The translations under genes and the position numbers were made by a program. From positions 1,674,001-1,738,000 of the forward strand of contig NZ_CP066339.1 of assembly GCF_016406125.1 (NCBI RefSeq): a stretch of 64,000 bases of DNA, in the 5' to 3' direction. A model generated the notes under the pieces. The model did no database searches, had not been told where the DNA came from, and worked only from the letters and a program-made list of their open reading frames with translations. This stretch comes from Alicyclobacillus sp. SO9 (GTDB lineage: Bacteria > Bacillota > Bacilli > Alicyclobacillales > Alicyclobacillaceae). Shown here one piece after another: positions 27,300 through 37,203 of the stretch. Position 1 is the first letter of the stretch. Each line of letters starts with the position of its first letter.

Positions 27300-28868
27300 G
27301 TGCAAGACAAGATGGTTGTATTAAATGGCAATGACTTAACGCTTGACAATGTCTATAACGTTGTGGTGAGAGGTGCAGAGTGTATCATTTCCGACGATGC
27401 CTGGAAAAAGGTTCGGGCAAGTCGTAATCGTATTGAGAGGCAAGTAACGCAAGGCAACATCGTCTATGGTGTTACAACTGGTTTCGGCAAACTCAGCGAT
27501 GTATCCATTGACGAGCACCATGTGGAACCTTTGCAGGCAAACTTGCTCCGCTCGCATGCGGTCGGCGTCGGTGAGCCCATGCCGCAAGACGTGGTTCGAG
27601 CCATGCTGCTGCTGCGTGCCAATGCCTTGGCAAAAGGGTTTTCCGGAATTCATCCAGACACACTGCAACTGCTGGTAGAGTTACTGAATCACCGTGTACA
27701 CCCTGTAATCCCCAGTCAAGGTTCTCTCGGCGCAAGCGGAGACCTGGCTCCTCTTGCACATATGGCCCTGGTGCTCATCGGTGAGGGTGAAGCAGAAGTG
27801 GACGGACAGGTGTTGTCAGGTTCGGCAGCACTAGCCAAAGCTGGGCTCAGTCCGGTACGCCTTGGGGCAAAAGAGGGACTGGCACTGATTAACGGAACAC
27901 AGGCCATGTCCGGTATTGGCGCAATGACACTGCTCGAAACGAAAAACGTTGGCAAGGCGGCGGATTATGCGGCCGCATTAACCATGGAGGCCTTGCGAGG
28001 AATCGTAACGGCATTCGATAAGGATTTGTTGGCGACTCGACCGCATCGGGAACTGGAAGAGGTTGGTGAGAGACTGCGTACTCTCCTCCATGGAAGCCGA
28101 CGCGTAACGAAGCAGGGTGAGTTGCGGGTGCAGGACGCCTATTCGCTGCGCTGCATTCCGCAGGTGCACGGTGCGTCGTGGCAGGCCTGGAACTATGCAT
28201 ATGAGCGTCTCGCTGTCGAATTGAACGCTGCAACAGATAACCCAATTGTGCTGTCCGACGACAAAATTGTTTCCGGCGGTCAGTTTCACGGTCAGCCCAT
28301 TGCATTGGCCATGGACTTCCTAAAGGTTGGAGCGGCAGAGTGGGCCAATATCTCAGAAAGACGCATTGAACGGCTGGTCAATCCCCAGTTGAGCGGATTG
28401 TCTCCGTTTTTGGCAAAGGAACCTGGGTTGCAGTCAGGATTCATGATAACTCAGTATGTGGCTGCTGCTCTGGTCTCAGAAAACAAGGTTCTGGCCCATC
28501 CGGCCAGCGTGGATTCAATTCCGTCCTCTGCAAATCAGGAAGACCATGTTAGCATGGGCACCATCGCAGCACGCCAATGCCGCCAGATTGTCACAAATGT
28601 AGCAAAAGTGGTGGCCATCGAACTCATTTGTGCAGCTCAAGCGGTCTACCTTCAGGGTGTAGAGAAAGAGTTGGCACCGGCCACAACACATATCCTCAAC
28701 TGGGTTAGAAACTATGTTGGGCCAGTAACGGAGGACAAATCGCTCAGCAAGGAAATTGAGGCTATGGGCAATGCAATTCTGGCTGGCAGCCTGGAGGAAG
28801 CCATGGCTGACTCGGATTCGGCACAGGCAAAACAGGCCTCGTCGATGGAGACGAAGCCTGTCATGTGA
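27300..28868 (+). CDS. hutH: Histidine ammonia-lyase
   Basis: First step of histidine breakdown: histidine to urocanate and ammonia. 522 residues. The self-formed MIO cofactor triad Ala-Ser-Gly is in GSLGASGDLAPLAHM (about residue 146). Other markers: YGVTTGFGKLSDV, the NGTQAMSGIGA stretch, YSLRCIPQVHGA, ELNAATDNP and SSANQEDHVSMGT. GTG start with GGGAGGAG 6-7 bases upstream. No other hut genes are adjacent. The C terminus (about 15 residues after EEAMADSDS) extends past the usual end. Confidence 0.93.
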   Translation: MQDKMVVLNGNDLTLDNVYNVVVRGAECIISDDAWKKVRASRNRIERQVTQGNIVYGVTTGFGKLSDVSIDEHHVEPLQANLLRSHAVGVGEPMPQDVVRAMLLLRANALAKGFSGIHPDTLQLLVELLNHRVHPVIPSQGSLGASGDLAPLAHMALVLIGEGEAEVDGQVLSGSAALAKAGLSPVRLGAKEGLALINGTQAMSGIGAMTLLETKNVGKAADYAAALTMEALRGIVTAFDKDLLATRPHRELEEVGERLRTLLHGSRRVTKQGELRVQDAYSLRCIPQVHGASWQAWNYAYERLAVELNAATDNPIVLSDDKIVSGGQFHGQPIALAMDFLKVGAAEWANISERRIERLVNPQLSGLSPFLAKEPGLQSGFMITQYVAAALVSENKVLAHPASVDSIPSSANQEDHVSMGTIAARQCRQIVTNVAKVVAIELICAAQAVYLQGVEKELAPATTHILNWVRNYVGPVTEDKSLSKEIEAMGNAILAGSLEEAMADSDSAQAKQASSMETKPVM

Positions 28869-28893
28869 GTAACCCGCAATAAGTGAACTATCC

Positions 28894-28933
28894 CGGGGGG
28901 ATTCAACTGATTTTTGTCAGTGTCAATCCCCCG
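28894..28933. terminator. Bidirectional terminator between hutH and the lyase gene
   Basis: Nested stem GGGGGATT / AATCCCCC with inner ACTGA-TTTTTG-TCAGT. It overlaps the last codons of the minus-strand gene. Confidence 0.65.
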
Positions 28934-30428
28934 ATTCTGGTTCGAATCTTTGACTAGTGGTTGCTGGTTGGCGTGTTTTGGCATTCTGGCCCGGGTTGCC
29001 GTAGGTCGAGGGACGTGCGTTTCCTGCGCCGCGAGGTACCACTCTGGAGAGTTTTTCTATATCCAACGCCTTGTTGACAAGGTGCTCTGGAATTTCCAAA
29101 TTGTTTGCCGCTTCCCGCAGACTGATGTCCTTCGCTAAAGCTTCCTTTACGATTTTCGCTGCTTGCTCGTAGCCGAGTTCCACATTGAGTGCTGTGGCCA
29201 GAGACAGCGTGTTTTCTGCATAAAATGTGCATTGTGCCTCATTGGCTTCGATACCGCGAATGCACTTGTCGCTGAATACTCGCACGGATTCAGAGAGAAT
29301 GCTGATTTCGTGCAGGAAGTTCGCAGCCATCACAGGCATCATCACATTCAGCTCCAATTGGCCGGCTCCGCCTGCCTGGGCTACGGTGGTGTCGCAGCCC
29401 TGTACCTGGTAGCACGTCATGTTCAGCATTTCCGCCATGACTGGGTTCACCTTTCCTGGCATAATTGACGATCCCGGTTGCACGGCAGGCAGGTTCAGTT
29501 CCCCAAGTCCTGTCCTCGGCCCGGATGACAGGAGTCTCAAGTCGTTGGCAATGCGTTGCAGTGCGAGGGACAAACTGCGCACAGCGCCGCTGACGAAAAC
29601 AACCTCATCCGGATTCTGGTTAAACGTAAAAGGGTTATCAGGCAGTCGAAAAGAAAGCCCCGTAAATTGTGCCACGTATTCCACGACGGTTTGCGCGTAT
29701 CCCTCAGGCGTATTGATTCCGGTTCCAATCGCGTTTCCGCCAAGGCCGATTTCCAGAAGACTTGCGGCGGATTGTTCAAGCCACCGCCGGTGTCGGCGAA
29801 TGTTGTCCGCAAAAGCGGCAAACTCGTCTCCGAGACGCATAGGAACCGCATCCTGCAAGTGTGTTCTACCGGATTTTACAATGTGATTAAAGGCGCGGGC
29901 CTTGTCTTCCAGACTTTGAATGAGCTCTCCTAGTGCCGGGTCTAGCTGGTGAGCCAACAGCTCTATTCCTGCAACCTGCATTGCGGCATGAATTGTATCG
30001 TTAGTGGATTGAGACTTGTTCACGTCGTCATTAGGGTGAACTCTGCTGTAATCACCGCGCTGTCCGCCTAGAAATTCTGCAGCTCTTGATGCAATCACCT
30101 CATTTACGTTCATATTTTGTGAAGTGCCTGCACCTGCTTGATAGACATCTACCTGAAACCATTCATCGAGTTTGCCGCTCATTACTTCTTCCGCGGCATG
30201 GCAAATTGCTTCTGTCTTTTGCCCGTCCATGACGCCTAAATCTTTGTGAGCTTTTGCTGCTGCCCACTTTAATATGGCTTGTGCACGGACAAATGCAGGC
30301 TGGAGATGCAGCCCGCTGATAGGAAAGTTTTGTATAGCTCGGGCTGTCTGAGCTCCATAGTAGGCCTCCGCCGGAATTTGCAACTCGCCCAAAGAATCAT
30401 GTGCCGTTCGCATAGGTTGCTGTTCCAT
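28923..30428 (-). CDS. Aspartate ammonia-lyase / class II fumarase family protein
   Basis: 501 residues of the aspartase/fumarase superfamily. Signature GSSIMPGKVNPVMAEMLN, substrate-site SGRTHLQDAVP, the VHPNDDVNKSQSTND segment and QAGAGTSQNMNVNEV. The VDVYQAGAGTS wording and PGKVNPV lean to aspartase (fumarases read GSGTQSNMN and PGKVNPTQ), but some thermophile fumarases share these residues, so substrate (aspartate or fumarate/malate) is open. ATG start after GGAGGGG. The last about 35 residues (GNARPSTYGNPGQNAKTR) are an unusual polar tail. Convergent with hutH. Confidence 0.85.
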   Translation of the reverse strand: MEQQPMRTAHDSLGELQIPAEAYYGAQTARAIQNFPISGLHLQPAFVRAQAILKWAAAKAHKDLGVMDGQKTEAICHAAEEVMSGKLDEWFQVDVYQAGAGTSQNMNVNEVIASRAAEFLGGQRGDYSRVHPNDDVNKSQSTNDTIHAAMQVAGIELLAHQLDPALGELIQSLEDKARAFNHIVKSGRTHLQDAVPMRLGDEFAAFADNIRRHRRWLEQSAASLLEIGLGGNAIGTGINTPEGYAQTVVEYVAQFTGLSFRLPDNPFTFNQNPDEVVFVSGAVRSLSLALQRIANDLRLLSSGPRTGLGELNLPAVQPGSSIMPGKVNPVMAEMLNMTCYQVQGCDTTVAQAGGAGQLELNVMMPVMAANFLHEISILSESVRVFSDKCIRGIEANEAQCTFYAENTLSLATALNVELGYEQAAKIVKEALAKDISLREAANNLEIPEHLVNKALDIEKLSRVVPRGAGNARPSTYGNPGQNAKTRQPATTSQRFEPESGD

Positions 30429-30746
30429 CGTACGCCCCTCCAATTCTTGTTTCCAATTCTTGTTTCCAAAAAAATTCTGTAGTTAAATAGTCTCTTCCTA
30501 TTGCCCAGTTTGTCGATTTGTCCAGCTTTTCCGATGTGTTCAGTTTGCCCCGTGTTCAGAAACTGCCCTGTCATTCTTATAACTTTCTTCAGAAAAAGTA
30601 TAACAAAGCCATTTCTCAGAGAAAAATCGCACAGGTGGAGATTACCTGCACCTGTGTCCATGCGCCGGAAAAGTGCGAGGGTCTCATCTGCAACAAGGTT
30701 ATGCTATGCTTTGAAAGAAAAGATACAAAGGTGAGGTGCATAGACT
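30429..30746. other. Divergent intergenic region with 13-bp tandem duplication
   Basis: CCAATTCTTGTTT is present twice in tandem (30440-30465). Promoters for both divergent genes are expected; the stretch TTATGCTATGCTTT (30699-30712) may be a -10 region of the peptidase gene. No gene seen. Confidence 0.4.
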
Positions 30747-33296
30747 ATGAACTTATGGACAGTTGAAGAGTTGCTTCAAATAAAAATTCCACTACATATG
30801 AGTATTGCCCCGGATGAGCGACAAATTACATACAGTTTGAAAACTTTGGACGAAGAGAAGGGAGAATTCCGGCAGAAATTATATCGTCACATGCTTGATG
30901 GTGAAGATGGCGCCGTTCCAATCACATACGGTTCTTCAATTGAAACAAATCCTGAGTACAGCCCAGACGGAAAATGGCTTGCATATGTAAGCACCCGGCA
31001 GCCGGATGAGCAAGACGAAGACGATGAAGAGATGCCGTTACAACGGCTGTATCTCATGCCGCTCACTGGTGGTGAGCCAAAGTGCATGACCAAGGAATTG
31101 GGGCCCGTCCATCAATATCACTTTGCTCCGGACAGCAACAGTTTGTTCCTTTTGACTGATGTTGAAGAGACCTCATTTGATAAGGAAAGAAAGAAGGCGA
31201 TTGAAGAGCAAAAGCGAGATTTGACGCATGAAGAGCGCTCTGTTACGCCTCGACGACTGTGCAGGGTGGACATTTCATCTGGGGATGTTACTACGATTTA
31301 CCCTCGAGATTACGGCTTGCATGAGTTTTTCGTTGCAGAAAACGGCAGGCAAATCGTCTTTGTCACCAATCACACTGGCTTAAACAACGATGAAGACGAA
31401 TTGAATCTGTATGTACTTGAAGCTCCTTTTGCTAAGCATTCTACCCGCACAGATTCCCCACAGTGGCACAAGCGTGCACTGATTGAACGCAAGGGGGCTT
31501 GTCACACACCGCGGGTTTCACCCGACGGGAGCCAAGTTGCTTTCATAGCACCGCGGTATGAGGCCTCGGAACATTCGCAGAGCGAAGTTTGGCTAGTACC
31601 TCTTGACGGGTCTTCTCCCGCCATCAATGTAACCGAGAAAACAGGCTTTGTCGGAGACGTCATGGATTTGCAGTGGGCGTCGAAAAACAGCCTTTTATTT
31701 CAGGCGGAACAAGGTCTGTACTCCCGACTGTTTCTCCTCTCTGACACGGATGCTGCGAAAAATGGGTCGGCTGAAGTGGAGGATGTCATCACAGAACCTT
31801 GTGTCGTAGGGAGCTTTGTTGTGCACAAGACGGGGTCCACGGTGGTGTATTCGGCGGAGACTGAGACAGAGCCCCCTGAAGTCTTTCTGTGGAAAGAGGG
31901 GATGAGTGAACCACAGCAGCTTTCGCACTGGCAGAAGCCGTGGCGCGACAAATACCGTGCTGTTGTACAGGATTATCACTGGCAGGCAGACGACGGCACC
32001 GTCATGGAAGGACTTTTGGTGTTGCCAAGGGAGAGTGCAGAAAACGAAGCTGCATTAGGTCAAAAATGGCCCTTAATTGTGGACATTCACGGCGGACCTG
32101 CATGGCATACTACAAAAAGCTTTACACAGTACTTGAATTTCCACTGGTTGTCCGGCTTGGGTTACGCCGTTTTCCACCCCAACTACAGGGGCGGTTTGGG
32201 TTATGGTCAAGACTATCTTTACGCAAACCACCACGACCTTGGGGGGATTGATTACCGCGACATTATGAGTGGAGTTGATGCCCTTGTGGCAGAGGGTTTG
32301 GCGGATGAAGAGCGCCTGGGTGTGATGGGCGGAAGCTACGGCGGCTACATGACGAATTGGATTATCGGGCACGACCATCGGTTCAAGGCTGCGGTGTCGG
32401 AGTTTGGTATTTGGAGTCTCATGACAGATTTCGGTTGCTCCAGCGCCCGGGGGTGGGAAGTGATGTACCTGGACAGATACTGGGAGCAGCAGACGCTGTA
32501 TTTAGAGCGTTCTCCCGCACAGTATGTGGACAGAATTACAACACCAGTGTTTATTCTGCATGGAGACGAGGATGATAACACGTTTATCGCCAACTCAAAG
32601 GAAATGTACAACGCCTTGCTGGAAGCGGGGAAGACAGTGGAATTTGTGCATTATCCGCGGGAAGGACACGGCTTTCGGGAACCGCAGCACAAGGCCGACG
32701 AGTATCGTAAGATTGCAAAGTGGTTCGGGCATTATCTCCCGACCAAGTGGACGGAACAGCCTGCTGAAGTCATGAACTGGAGAAAGGTGGATGACAGCGT
32801 CCAAGCCAGGGTTGTCGGAGCGTCTATCAGTACTGAGTATGCCGGAGTTGGTGAGGACTTTGAGAGAGTTGTCGTTGTGGACATTGAAACGCAGAGGATG
32901 ACCCAGGGAGAAAATGAAAGTGCATCAACATCTTCTGCGGGAACTGCAGGATCTGCACAGACTGTGGCAGACTCTGATAGTCCAGCAGATAAGAAAGACA
33001 GCAAAAACCTTACAATTGCCAATCCGGAAGACAATGAGGTCGTACTGTTGTGGTCAGGAACCGAGTTGTATCAGCGGCCGTCGGTTTTGGCTGAGGACGT
33101 TATTTCACCATTAGGCTGGACAGTTCCTGACAGCAGCTTTGTCGTGGAGGGAACGTCCAAACTGGTTCTTTATGCAAACACGACCATTGCTAAAATCCGT
33201 TTGCTGTTCCCGGCTGATTGGATACAATATGGAGATTTGAGTGAAACTGTGTTACAAATCAAAGAGACAAACTATCAAATCGATGCGTACTTGTGA
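30747..33296 (+). CDS. S9 family peptidase (acylaminoacyl-peptidase type) with C-terminal extension
   Basis: 849 residues. Residues about 30-420 are WD-like beta-propeller strands (PEYSPDGKWLAYVS, PRVSPDGSQVAFIA). About 425-670 is the alpha/beta hydrolase with nucleophile Ser in MGGSYGGYMTN, acid Asp in LHGDEDDN and His in PREGHGF. S9C enzymes end near here (650-680 residues), but this one continues about 175 residues. The extra part has an acidic Ser/Thr-rich linker (GENESASTSSAGTAGS) between two beta-rich pieces that I do not recognise. No signal peptide, so a cytoplasmic oligopeptidase is likely. Confidence 0.88.
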   Translation: MNLWTVEELLQIKIPLHMSIAPDERQITYSLKTLDEEKGEFRQKLYRHMLDGEDGAVPITYGSSIETNPEYSPDGKWLAYVSTRQPDEQDEDDEEMPLQRLYLMPLTGGEPKCMTKELGPVHQYHFAPDSNSLFLLTDVEETSFDKERKKAIEEQKRDLTHEERSVTPRRLCRVDISSGDVTTIYPRDYGLHEFFVAENGRQIVFVTNHTGLNNDEDELNLYVLEAPFAKHSTRTDSPQWHKRALIERKGACHTPRVSPDGSQVAFIAPRYEASEHSQSEVWLVPLDGSSPAINVTEKTGFVGDVMDLQWASKNSLLFQAEQGLYSRLFLLSDTDAAKNGSAEVEDVITEPCVVGSFVVHKTGSTVVYSAETETEPPEVFLWKEGMSEPQQLSHWQKPWRDKYRAVVQDYHWQADDGTVMEGLLVLPRESAENEAALGQKWPLIVDIHGGPAWHTTKSFTQYLNFHWLSGLGYAVFHPNYRGGLGYGQDYLYANHHDLGGIDYRDIMSGVDALVAEGLADEERLGVMGGSYGGYMTNWIIGHDHRFKAAVSEFGIWSLMTDFGCSSARGWEVMYLDRYWEQQTLYLERSPAQYVDRITTPVFILHGDEDDNTFIANSKEMYNALLEAGKTVEFVHYPREGHGFREPQHKADEYRKIAKWFGHYLPTKWTEQPAEVMNWRKVDDSVQARVVGASISTEYAGVGEDFERVVVVDIETQRMTQGENESASTSSAGTAGSAQTVADSDSPADKKDSKNLTIANPEDNEVVLLWSGTELYQRPSVLAEDVISPLGWTVPDSSFVVEGTSKLVLYANTTIAKIRLLFPADWIQYGDLSETVLQIKETNYQIDAYL

Positions 33297-33334
33297 AAGC
33301 TTGGCGTCTCGATTGAACACGAGATGTGTGAATA

Positions 33335-33364
33335 GACAAGGGAACAAAAGACAAGGGAACAAAA
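33335..33364. repeat. 15-bp tandem duplication
   Basis: GACAAGGGAACAAAA occurs twice in tandem between the peptidase and the phosphatase gene. Confidence 0.9.
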
Positions 33365-33383
33365 GGTCGCATCACAGGGCCTG

Positions 33384-34304
33384 ATGAGAGGTATGAGGAT
33401 AGTGTCGAACTATACATTAGAACTTCAGGTTGCAGTTCGAGCGGCTTTGGCTGCCGGGCAGCACTTTTCTAAAGCAGTGGGCGGAGAAAAACAGGTATCG
33501 GCAAAGTCTTCGCCGGCAGATTTAGTAACGGAATACGATCCAGAATGTGAAAGCATGATTCGTCAAGTGATTCATCAAGCGTTTCCGGACCATTCCATTC
33601 TCGGTGAGGAGACCACCGCACCAGGGAGTGCTGCATCAAAAAAGGCCGCACAGGAGGTCTACCAGGAAGAGCATTTATGGATTGTCGATCCCATTGACGG
33701 AACGACCAACTTTGTCTACCAGTTGCCCTTGTCGGTTGTTTCCATTGCCTACGCTGAGAACGGCGAAGTCAAGGCAGGGGTGATTTATGACCCCTATCGT
33801 CATGAGGTGTTTGCTTCCGCCACAGGCTTTGACGCCGTGAAAATGAGCAGCCAGGAAGCGGCTGACTGGATTGAGGGTACGGCCGCGGAACAGACAGAAA
33901 CCACGTTGCCTGGGCAAACTCTCCATGTACTCTCCCGTGACGGAGTAAGGGGAAGTGTCCTTGCCACTGGTTTTCCGCCTCGTGCGGCTTCGCGAGAACT
34001 GGCAACGGCATCTGCTCTGAAACTTGCCCACCGGGTCAAGAGCCTGCGGGCGCTGGGAGCCGCTGCACTGCACCTTGCCTACGTAGCCGCCGGTCGCTTG
34101 GATGGATTCTGGGAATACGACCTGAACCTCTGGGATTTGGCGGCAGGAGTGTTTCTCATTAAGCAAGCTGGTGGAGCTGTCAAGTCACTTCACGGCGAGC
34201 CCTATGGTCTTTTGGTCCGCGACATCGTGACTGCAGGGACGCCGGGCTTACTGGAGGAGATGATAGAGAGCGTGACAGCAAAGCCGGATGGGAGCGGTGA
34301 ATGA
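33384..34304 (+). CDS. Inositol monophosphatase family protein
   Basis: 306 residues with both family motifs: DPIDGTTNFVYQLP (about residues 95-108) binds metal and phosphate, and WDLAAGVFLIKQAGG lies near the C terminus; GEET and SSPADLVTEYD complete the site. Members dephosphorylate inositol phosphates, fructose bisphosphate or PAP/NADP; the substrate here cannot be told. An insertion of about 35 residues (AADWIEGTAAEQTETTLPG) sits between the motifs. Start uncertain: ATG at 33384, or GTG at 33402 with GAGAGG upstream. pncB starts at its stop codon, so the two are co-transcribed. Confidence 0.85.
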   Translation: MRGMRIVSNYTLELQVAVRAALAAGQHFSKAVGGEKQVSAKSSPADLVTEYDPECESMIRQVIHQAFPDHSILGEETTAPGSAASKKAAQEVYQEEHLWIVDPIDGTTNFVYQLPLSVVSIAYAENGEVKAGVIYDPYRHEVFASATGFDAVKMSSQEAADWIEGTAAEQTETTLPGQTLHVLSRDGVRGSVLATGFPPRAASRELATASALKLAHRVKSLRALGAAALHLAYVAAGRLDGFWEYDLNLWDLAAGVFLIKQAGGAVKSLHGEPYGLLVRDIVTAGTPGLLEEMIESVTAKPDGSGE

Positions 34305-35837
34305 ATGGCGATTGCAGATGAGAAACGGATGGCAATTCAGCAACGGATAGAGGCAGTTTCTGCGTTGCCTGTGTATCGGGATCGGAAGCTGGCACTGTTG
34401 ACGGATTTGTATCAATTGACCATGATGTATGGCCATTACCATTCCGGTGATTGGGACAAGCAGGTCGTATTCGACCTCTTTTATCGCACAAATCCCTGCA
34501 ATAATGGCTACGTGATTTCGGCTGGACTTGAACAGGTGGTCTGGTACCTGTACAATCTCCAGTTCAGCAGCGAAGACATTACATATTTGCAGAGTCTCAA
34601 CATGTTTTCAGAGGAGTTTCTGGAGAAGCTGCGTCAGTTTCGGTTTTCCGGGACCTTGTATGCTGTTCAAGAGGGGTCGCTGGTTTTTCCCAACGAACCC
34701 ATCCTGCGATTTGAGGGTTCTGTTTTCGAACTTCAGTTAATCGAATCAGCGGTCTTATCTTTCATAAATCATCAAAGCCTGATTGCAACCAAGGCTCAAA
34801 GAATTGTGGATGCAGCTCGAACGGACAGACGCAATCCAACGGCTCCAGTCATTGAGATGGGTCTGCGTCGGGCTCAAAACGCAGATGCTTCCATCTTTGG
34901 CGCGAGAGCTGCTTATATTGGCGGGTGTGTTGGAACGAGCAACGTCATGGCCGGTCAGAGTTTTTCCATTCCTGTGGTGGGAACGCAAGGACACAGCTGG
35001 ATTCAGAGCTTTCCTTCTGAACTGGAAGCTTTCCGGGCCTATGCCAGTGCATTTCCAAATCACGTCGCTCTGTTGGTCGACACATATGATGTGGTGAAGA
35101 GCGGGATCCCTAATGCCATTGCTGTAGCTGCAGAACTGAAAGCAGAGGGGAAGAAACTGGAGTCTATCCGAATTGACAGCGGAGACTTAGCCTATCTGTC
35201 AAAAAAAGCGAGGGAAATGCTGGATGAGGCTGGGTTGACGGATGTGGGTATCATCGCTTCGTCTGATTTGGATGAACACACCATTCGTGAATTGATTCTG
35301 CAAGGAGCTGAGATTACCTCTTGGGGGGTAGGTACGAATTTAATTACGAGCTATGACTGTCCAGCCTTGGGTGCGGTGTATAAAATGACCGCTCAGCAAG
35401 AGGATGGGCATCTTAAGCCAACGATTAAAGTCTCTGAAAATCCTGCCAAAGTGACAAATCCGGGCAAAAAACGAGTTATTAGGTTGTATAATAAGGGATA
35501 TGCATCCGCGGACTTGATTGTCCTGGATGATGAACAACTGGATAGAAGCGAACCGTTGGAACTTTTTGATCCAATTCACACCTATAAACGCAAGACACTG
35601 TACCAGTATGAAGTGGAGGAAATGCTAAAGCCGATTTTTGTAGATGGGGAGCTTGTCTATGAGCTTCCATCGCTCAAAGAAATCAGACGTCACGTGGCAA
35701 ATTGCATGAGTCACTTTCCGTCTGAAATTTTGCGGCCGGTCAATCCACACATCTACCATGTTGACCTGTCCGAAAGTCTTTGGGACCTAAAACAAAAATT
35801 GCTTCATCAGTGGCGTCCCCAGGCTCAGCAAGGCTGA
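34305..35837 (+). CDS. pncB: Nicotinate phosphoribosyltransferase
   Basis: Salvages nicotinate into NAD: nicotinate + PRPP + ATP to nicotinate mononucleotide. 510 residues, class of the longer Gram-positive enzymes. Markers: LLTDLYQLTMMYGHYHSG at the start, FDLFYRTNPCNNGY, FINHQSLIATKAQRI, EMGLRRAQNADA, and VGTQGHSWIQSF with the phosphorylated His. Also IRIDSGDLAYLSKKAR and WGVGTNLITS. The ATG directly follows the phosphatase stop. A link between the two neighbours in NAD(P) metabolism is possible but inferred. Confidence 0.95.
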   Translation: MAIADEKRMAIQQRIEAVSALPVYRDRKLALLTDLYQLTMMYGHYHSGDWDKQVVFDLFYRTNPCNNGYVISAGLEQVVWYLYNLQFSSEDITYLQSLNMFSEEFLEKLRQFRFSGTLYAVQEGSLVFPNEPILRFEGSVFELQLIESAVLSFINHQSLIATKAQRIVDAARTDRRNPTAPVIEMGLRRAQNADASIFGARAAYIGGCVGTSNVMAGQSFSIPVVGTQGHSWIQSFPSELEAFRAYASAFPNHVALLVDTYDVVKSGIPNAIAVAAELKAEGKKLESIRIDSGDLAYLSKKAREMLDEAGLTDVGIIASSDLDEHTIRELILQGAEITSWGVGTNLITSYDCPALGAVYKMTAQQEDGHLKPTIKVSENPAKVTNPGKKRVIRLYNKGYASADLIVLDDEQLDRSEPLELFDPIHTYKRKTLYQYEVEEMLKPIFVDGELVYELPSLKEIRRHVANCMSHFPSEILRPVNPHIYHVDLSESLWDLKQKLLHQWRPQAQQG

Positions 35838-35901
35838 CCCGTTTTCTGGGTGCGAGGCTGGTGTGCAGTGGCTTGCAGGTTAGAAAGAGAGGGATGACCA
35901 A

Positions 35902-36840
35902 GTGGAAGTAACACGCATTACGCCTAGGGGATACTGCTACGGGGTTGTTGATGCCATGGTTGTTGCGAAGCGCGCAGCCGACGATAAGGCTTTGCCGCGG
36001 CCTATCTATATTCTTGGTATGATTGTTCACAATCGTCATGTTGTAGATGCATTTGAACGGGCAGGTGTCATTACCCTTGACGGGGCCAACCGGTTAGAGT
36101 TACTTGAACAGATTCAGGAAGGAACCGTAATTTTCACTGCGCACGGTGTTTCACCGGAAGTAAAAAGCAGAGCAAGAGAACGGGGCTTGCATGTCATTGA
36201 TGCGACCTGTCCGGACGTAACGCGTACCCATGATTTGATTCGGGACAAAGTCTCGGAAGGCTACGATATCATTTATATAGGAAGAAAGGGGCACCCTGAA
36301 CCGGAGGGTGCTGTCGGCGTCGCTCCGGAGCATGTGCATTTGGTCGAAAACACGGAAGACATCGAAACACTTGATGTGCACAATGACAATATTGCAATTA
36401 CCAATCAAACAACCATGAGCCAGTGGGATACGGCAGAGCTGATGGAGGAAGTCAGAGAGAAGTACCCGCAGGCTGAAGTCCATAACGAGATTTGCATGGC
36501 GACACAGACGCGGCAACAGGCGGTTGCAGAGCAAGCCAAAAACGTAGATCTGTGTATTGTAGTTGGAGACCCGCGCAGCAACAATTCAAACAGACTGGCG
36601 CAAGTAGCAGAAGAAGTCGCGGGAACCACAGCGTACAGGATTGCCGACGTTACTGAACTTAAGCAGGAATGGCTGCATTCGGTCGAGACGGTCGCTGTCA
36701 CTGCGGGGGCTTCAACGCCCACGGCCATTACCAATGAGGTAGTTCACTATCTAGAGCAATACGACCCTCTGAATTCTGAAACATGGACTGTCAAGCGCAC
36801 TGCAGACCCAGAGCGGTTGCTGCCTACCGTGCGTCACTGA
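35902..36840 (+). CDS. ispH: 4-hydroxy-3-methylbut-2-enyl diphosphate reductase
   Basis: Last step of the MEP isoprenoid pathway, yielding IPP and DMAPP; holds a [4Fe-4S] cluster. 312 residues. The three cluster cysteines are in PRGYCYGV (about residue 12), IDATCPDVT (about 98) and [11 protein letters not shown] (about 196). Substrate-binding residues are in [18 protein letters not shown] and [12 protein letters not shown] start, with GAGAGGGATG upstream. It is a lone gene; the Fe-S need ties it loosely to the suf operon on the left. Confidence 0.95.
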   Translation: MEVTRITPRGYCYGVVDAMVVAKRAADDKALPRPIYILGMIVHNRHVVDAFERAGVITLDGANRLELLEQIQEGTVIFTAHGVSPEVKSRARERGLHVIDATCPDVTRTHDLIRDKVSEGYDIIYIGRKGHPEPEGAVGVAPEHVHLVENTEDIETLDVHNDNIAITNQTTMSQWDTAELMEEVREKYPQAEVHNEICMATQTRQQAVAEQAKNVDLCIVVGDPRSNNSNRLAQVAEEVAGTTAYRIADVTELKQEWLHSVETVAVTAGASTPTAITNEVVHYLEQYDPLNSETWTVKRTADPERLLPTVRH

Positions 36841-36980
36841 ACAGTTGAATATAAATGGAAATGTGTACTTTATAAACTGAGAAGTTTTCAACAAGTGTAT
36901 GTTTCAATGACTGTGAGGGTATGCACGTATAATGTCAGGCCGTTAAGGGCTTGATAAAGAATGATTAGGAGAGTTGTCCT

Positions 36981-37172
36981 TTGCTCATCTTTTTGTTGGT
37001 TTTACTGCTGCTTATTGCCGTACTCTGTACTTACTTGCGGCGAAAGGCGGTTCGCTGGCTGTTTACAATTCTCGCCATCCTGTTTTGGATTGCGTTTCTT
37101 GCGCTGCTCGGATTTGTCATCGGGTATCACTTGGGGCAAGACCATCTGCACCTCTCCAAATTGTTGTTTTAG
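36981..37172 (+). CDS. Small two-helix membrane protein
   Basis: 63 residues from a TTG start with TTAGGAG about 9-12 bases upstream. Two hydrophobic helices (LIFLLVLLLLIAVLCTYL and LFTILAILFWIAFLALLGFVIGY) joined by the basic turn RRKAVRW, then a short HLGQDHLHLSKLLF tail. The basic loop should be cytoplasmic. No family recognised. It precedes proline dehydrogenase by 31 bp and may be co-transcribed. Confidence 0.6.
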   Translation: MLIFLLVLLLLIAVLCTYLRRKAVRWLFTILAILFWIAFLALLGFVIGYHLGQDHLHLSKLLF

Positions 37173-37203
37173 ATGTCAGTTTTGTTGAAGGAAGAGATGA
37201 AAC

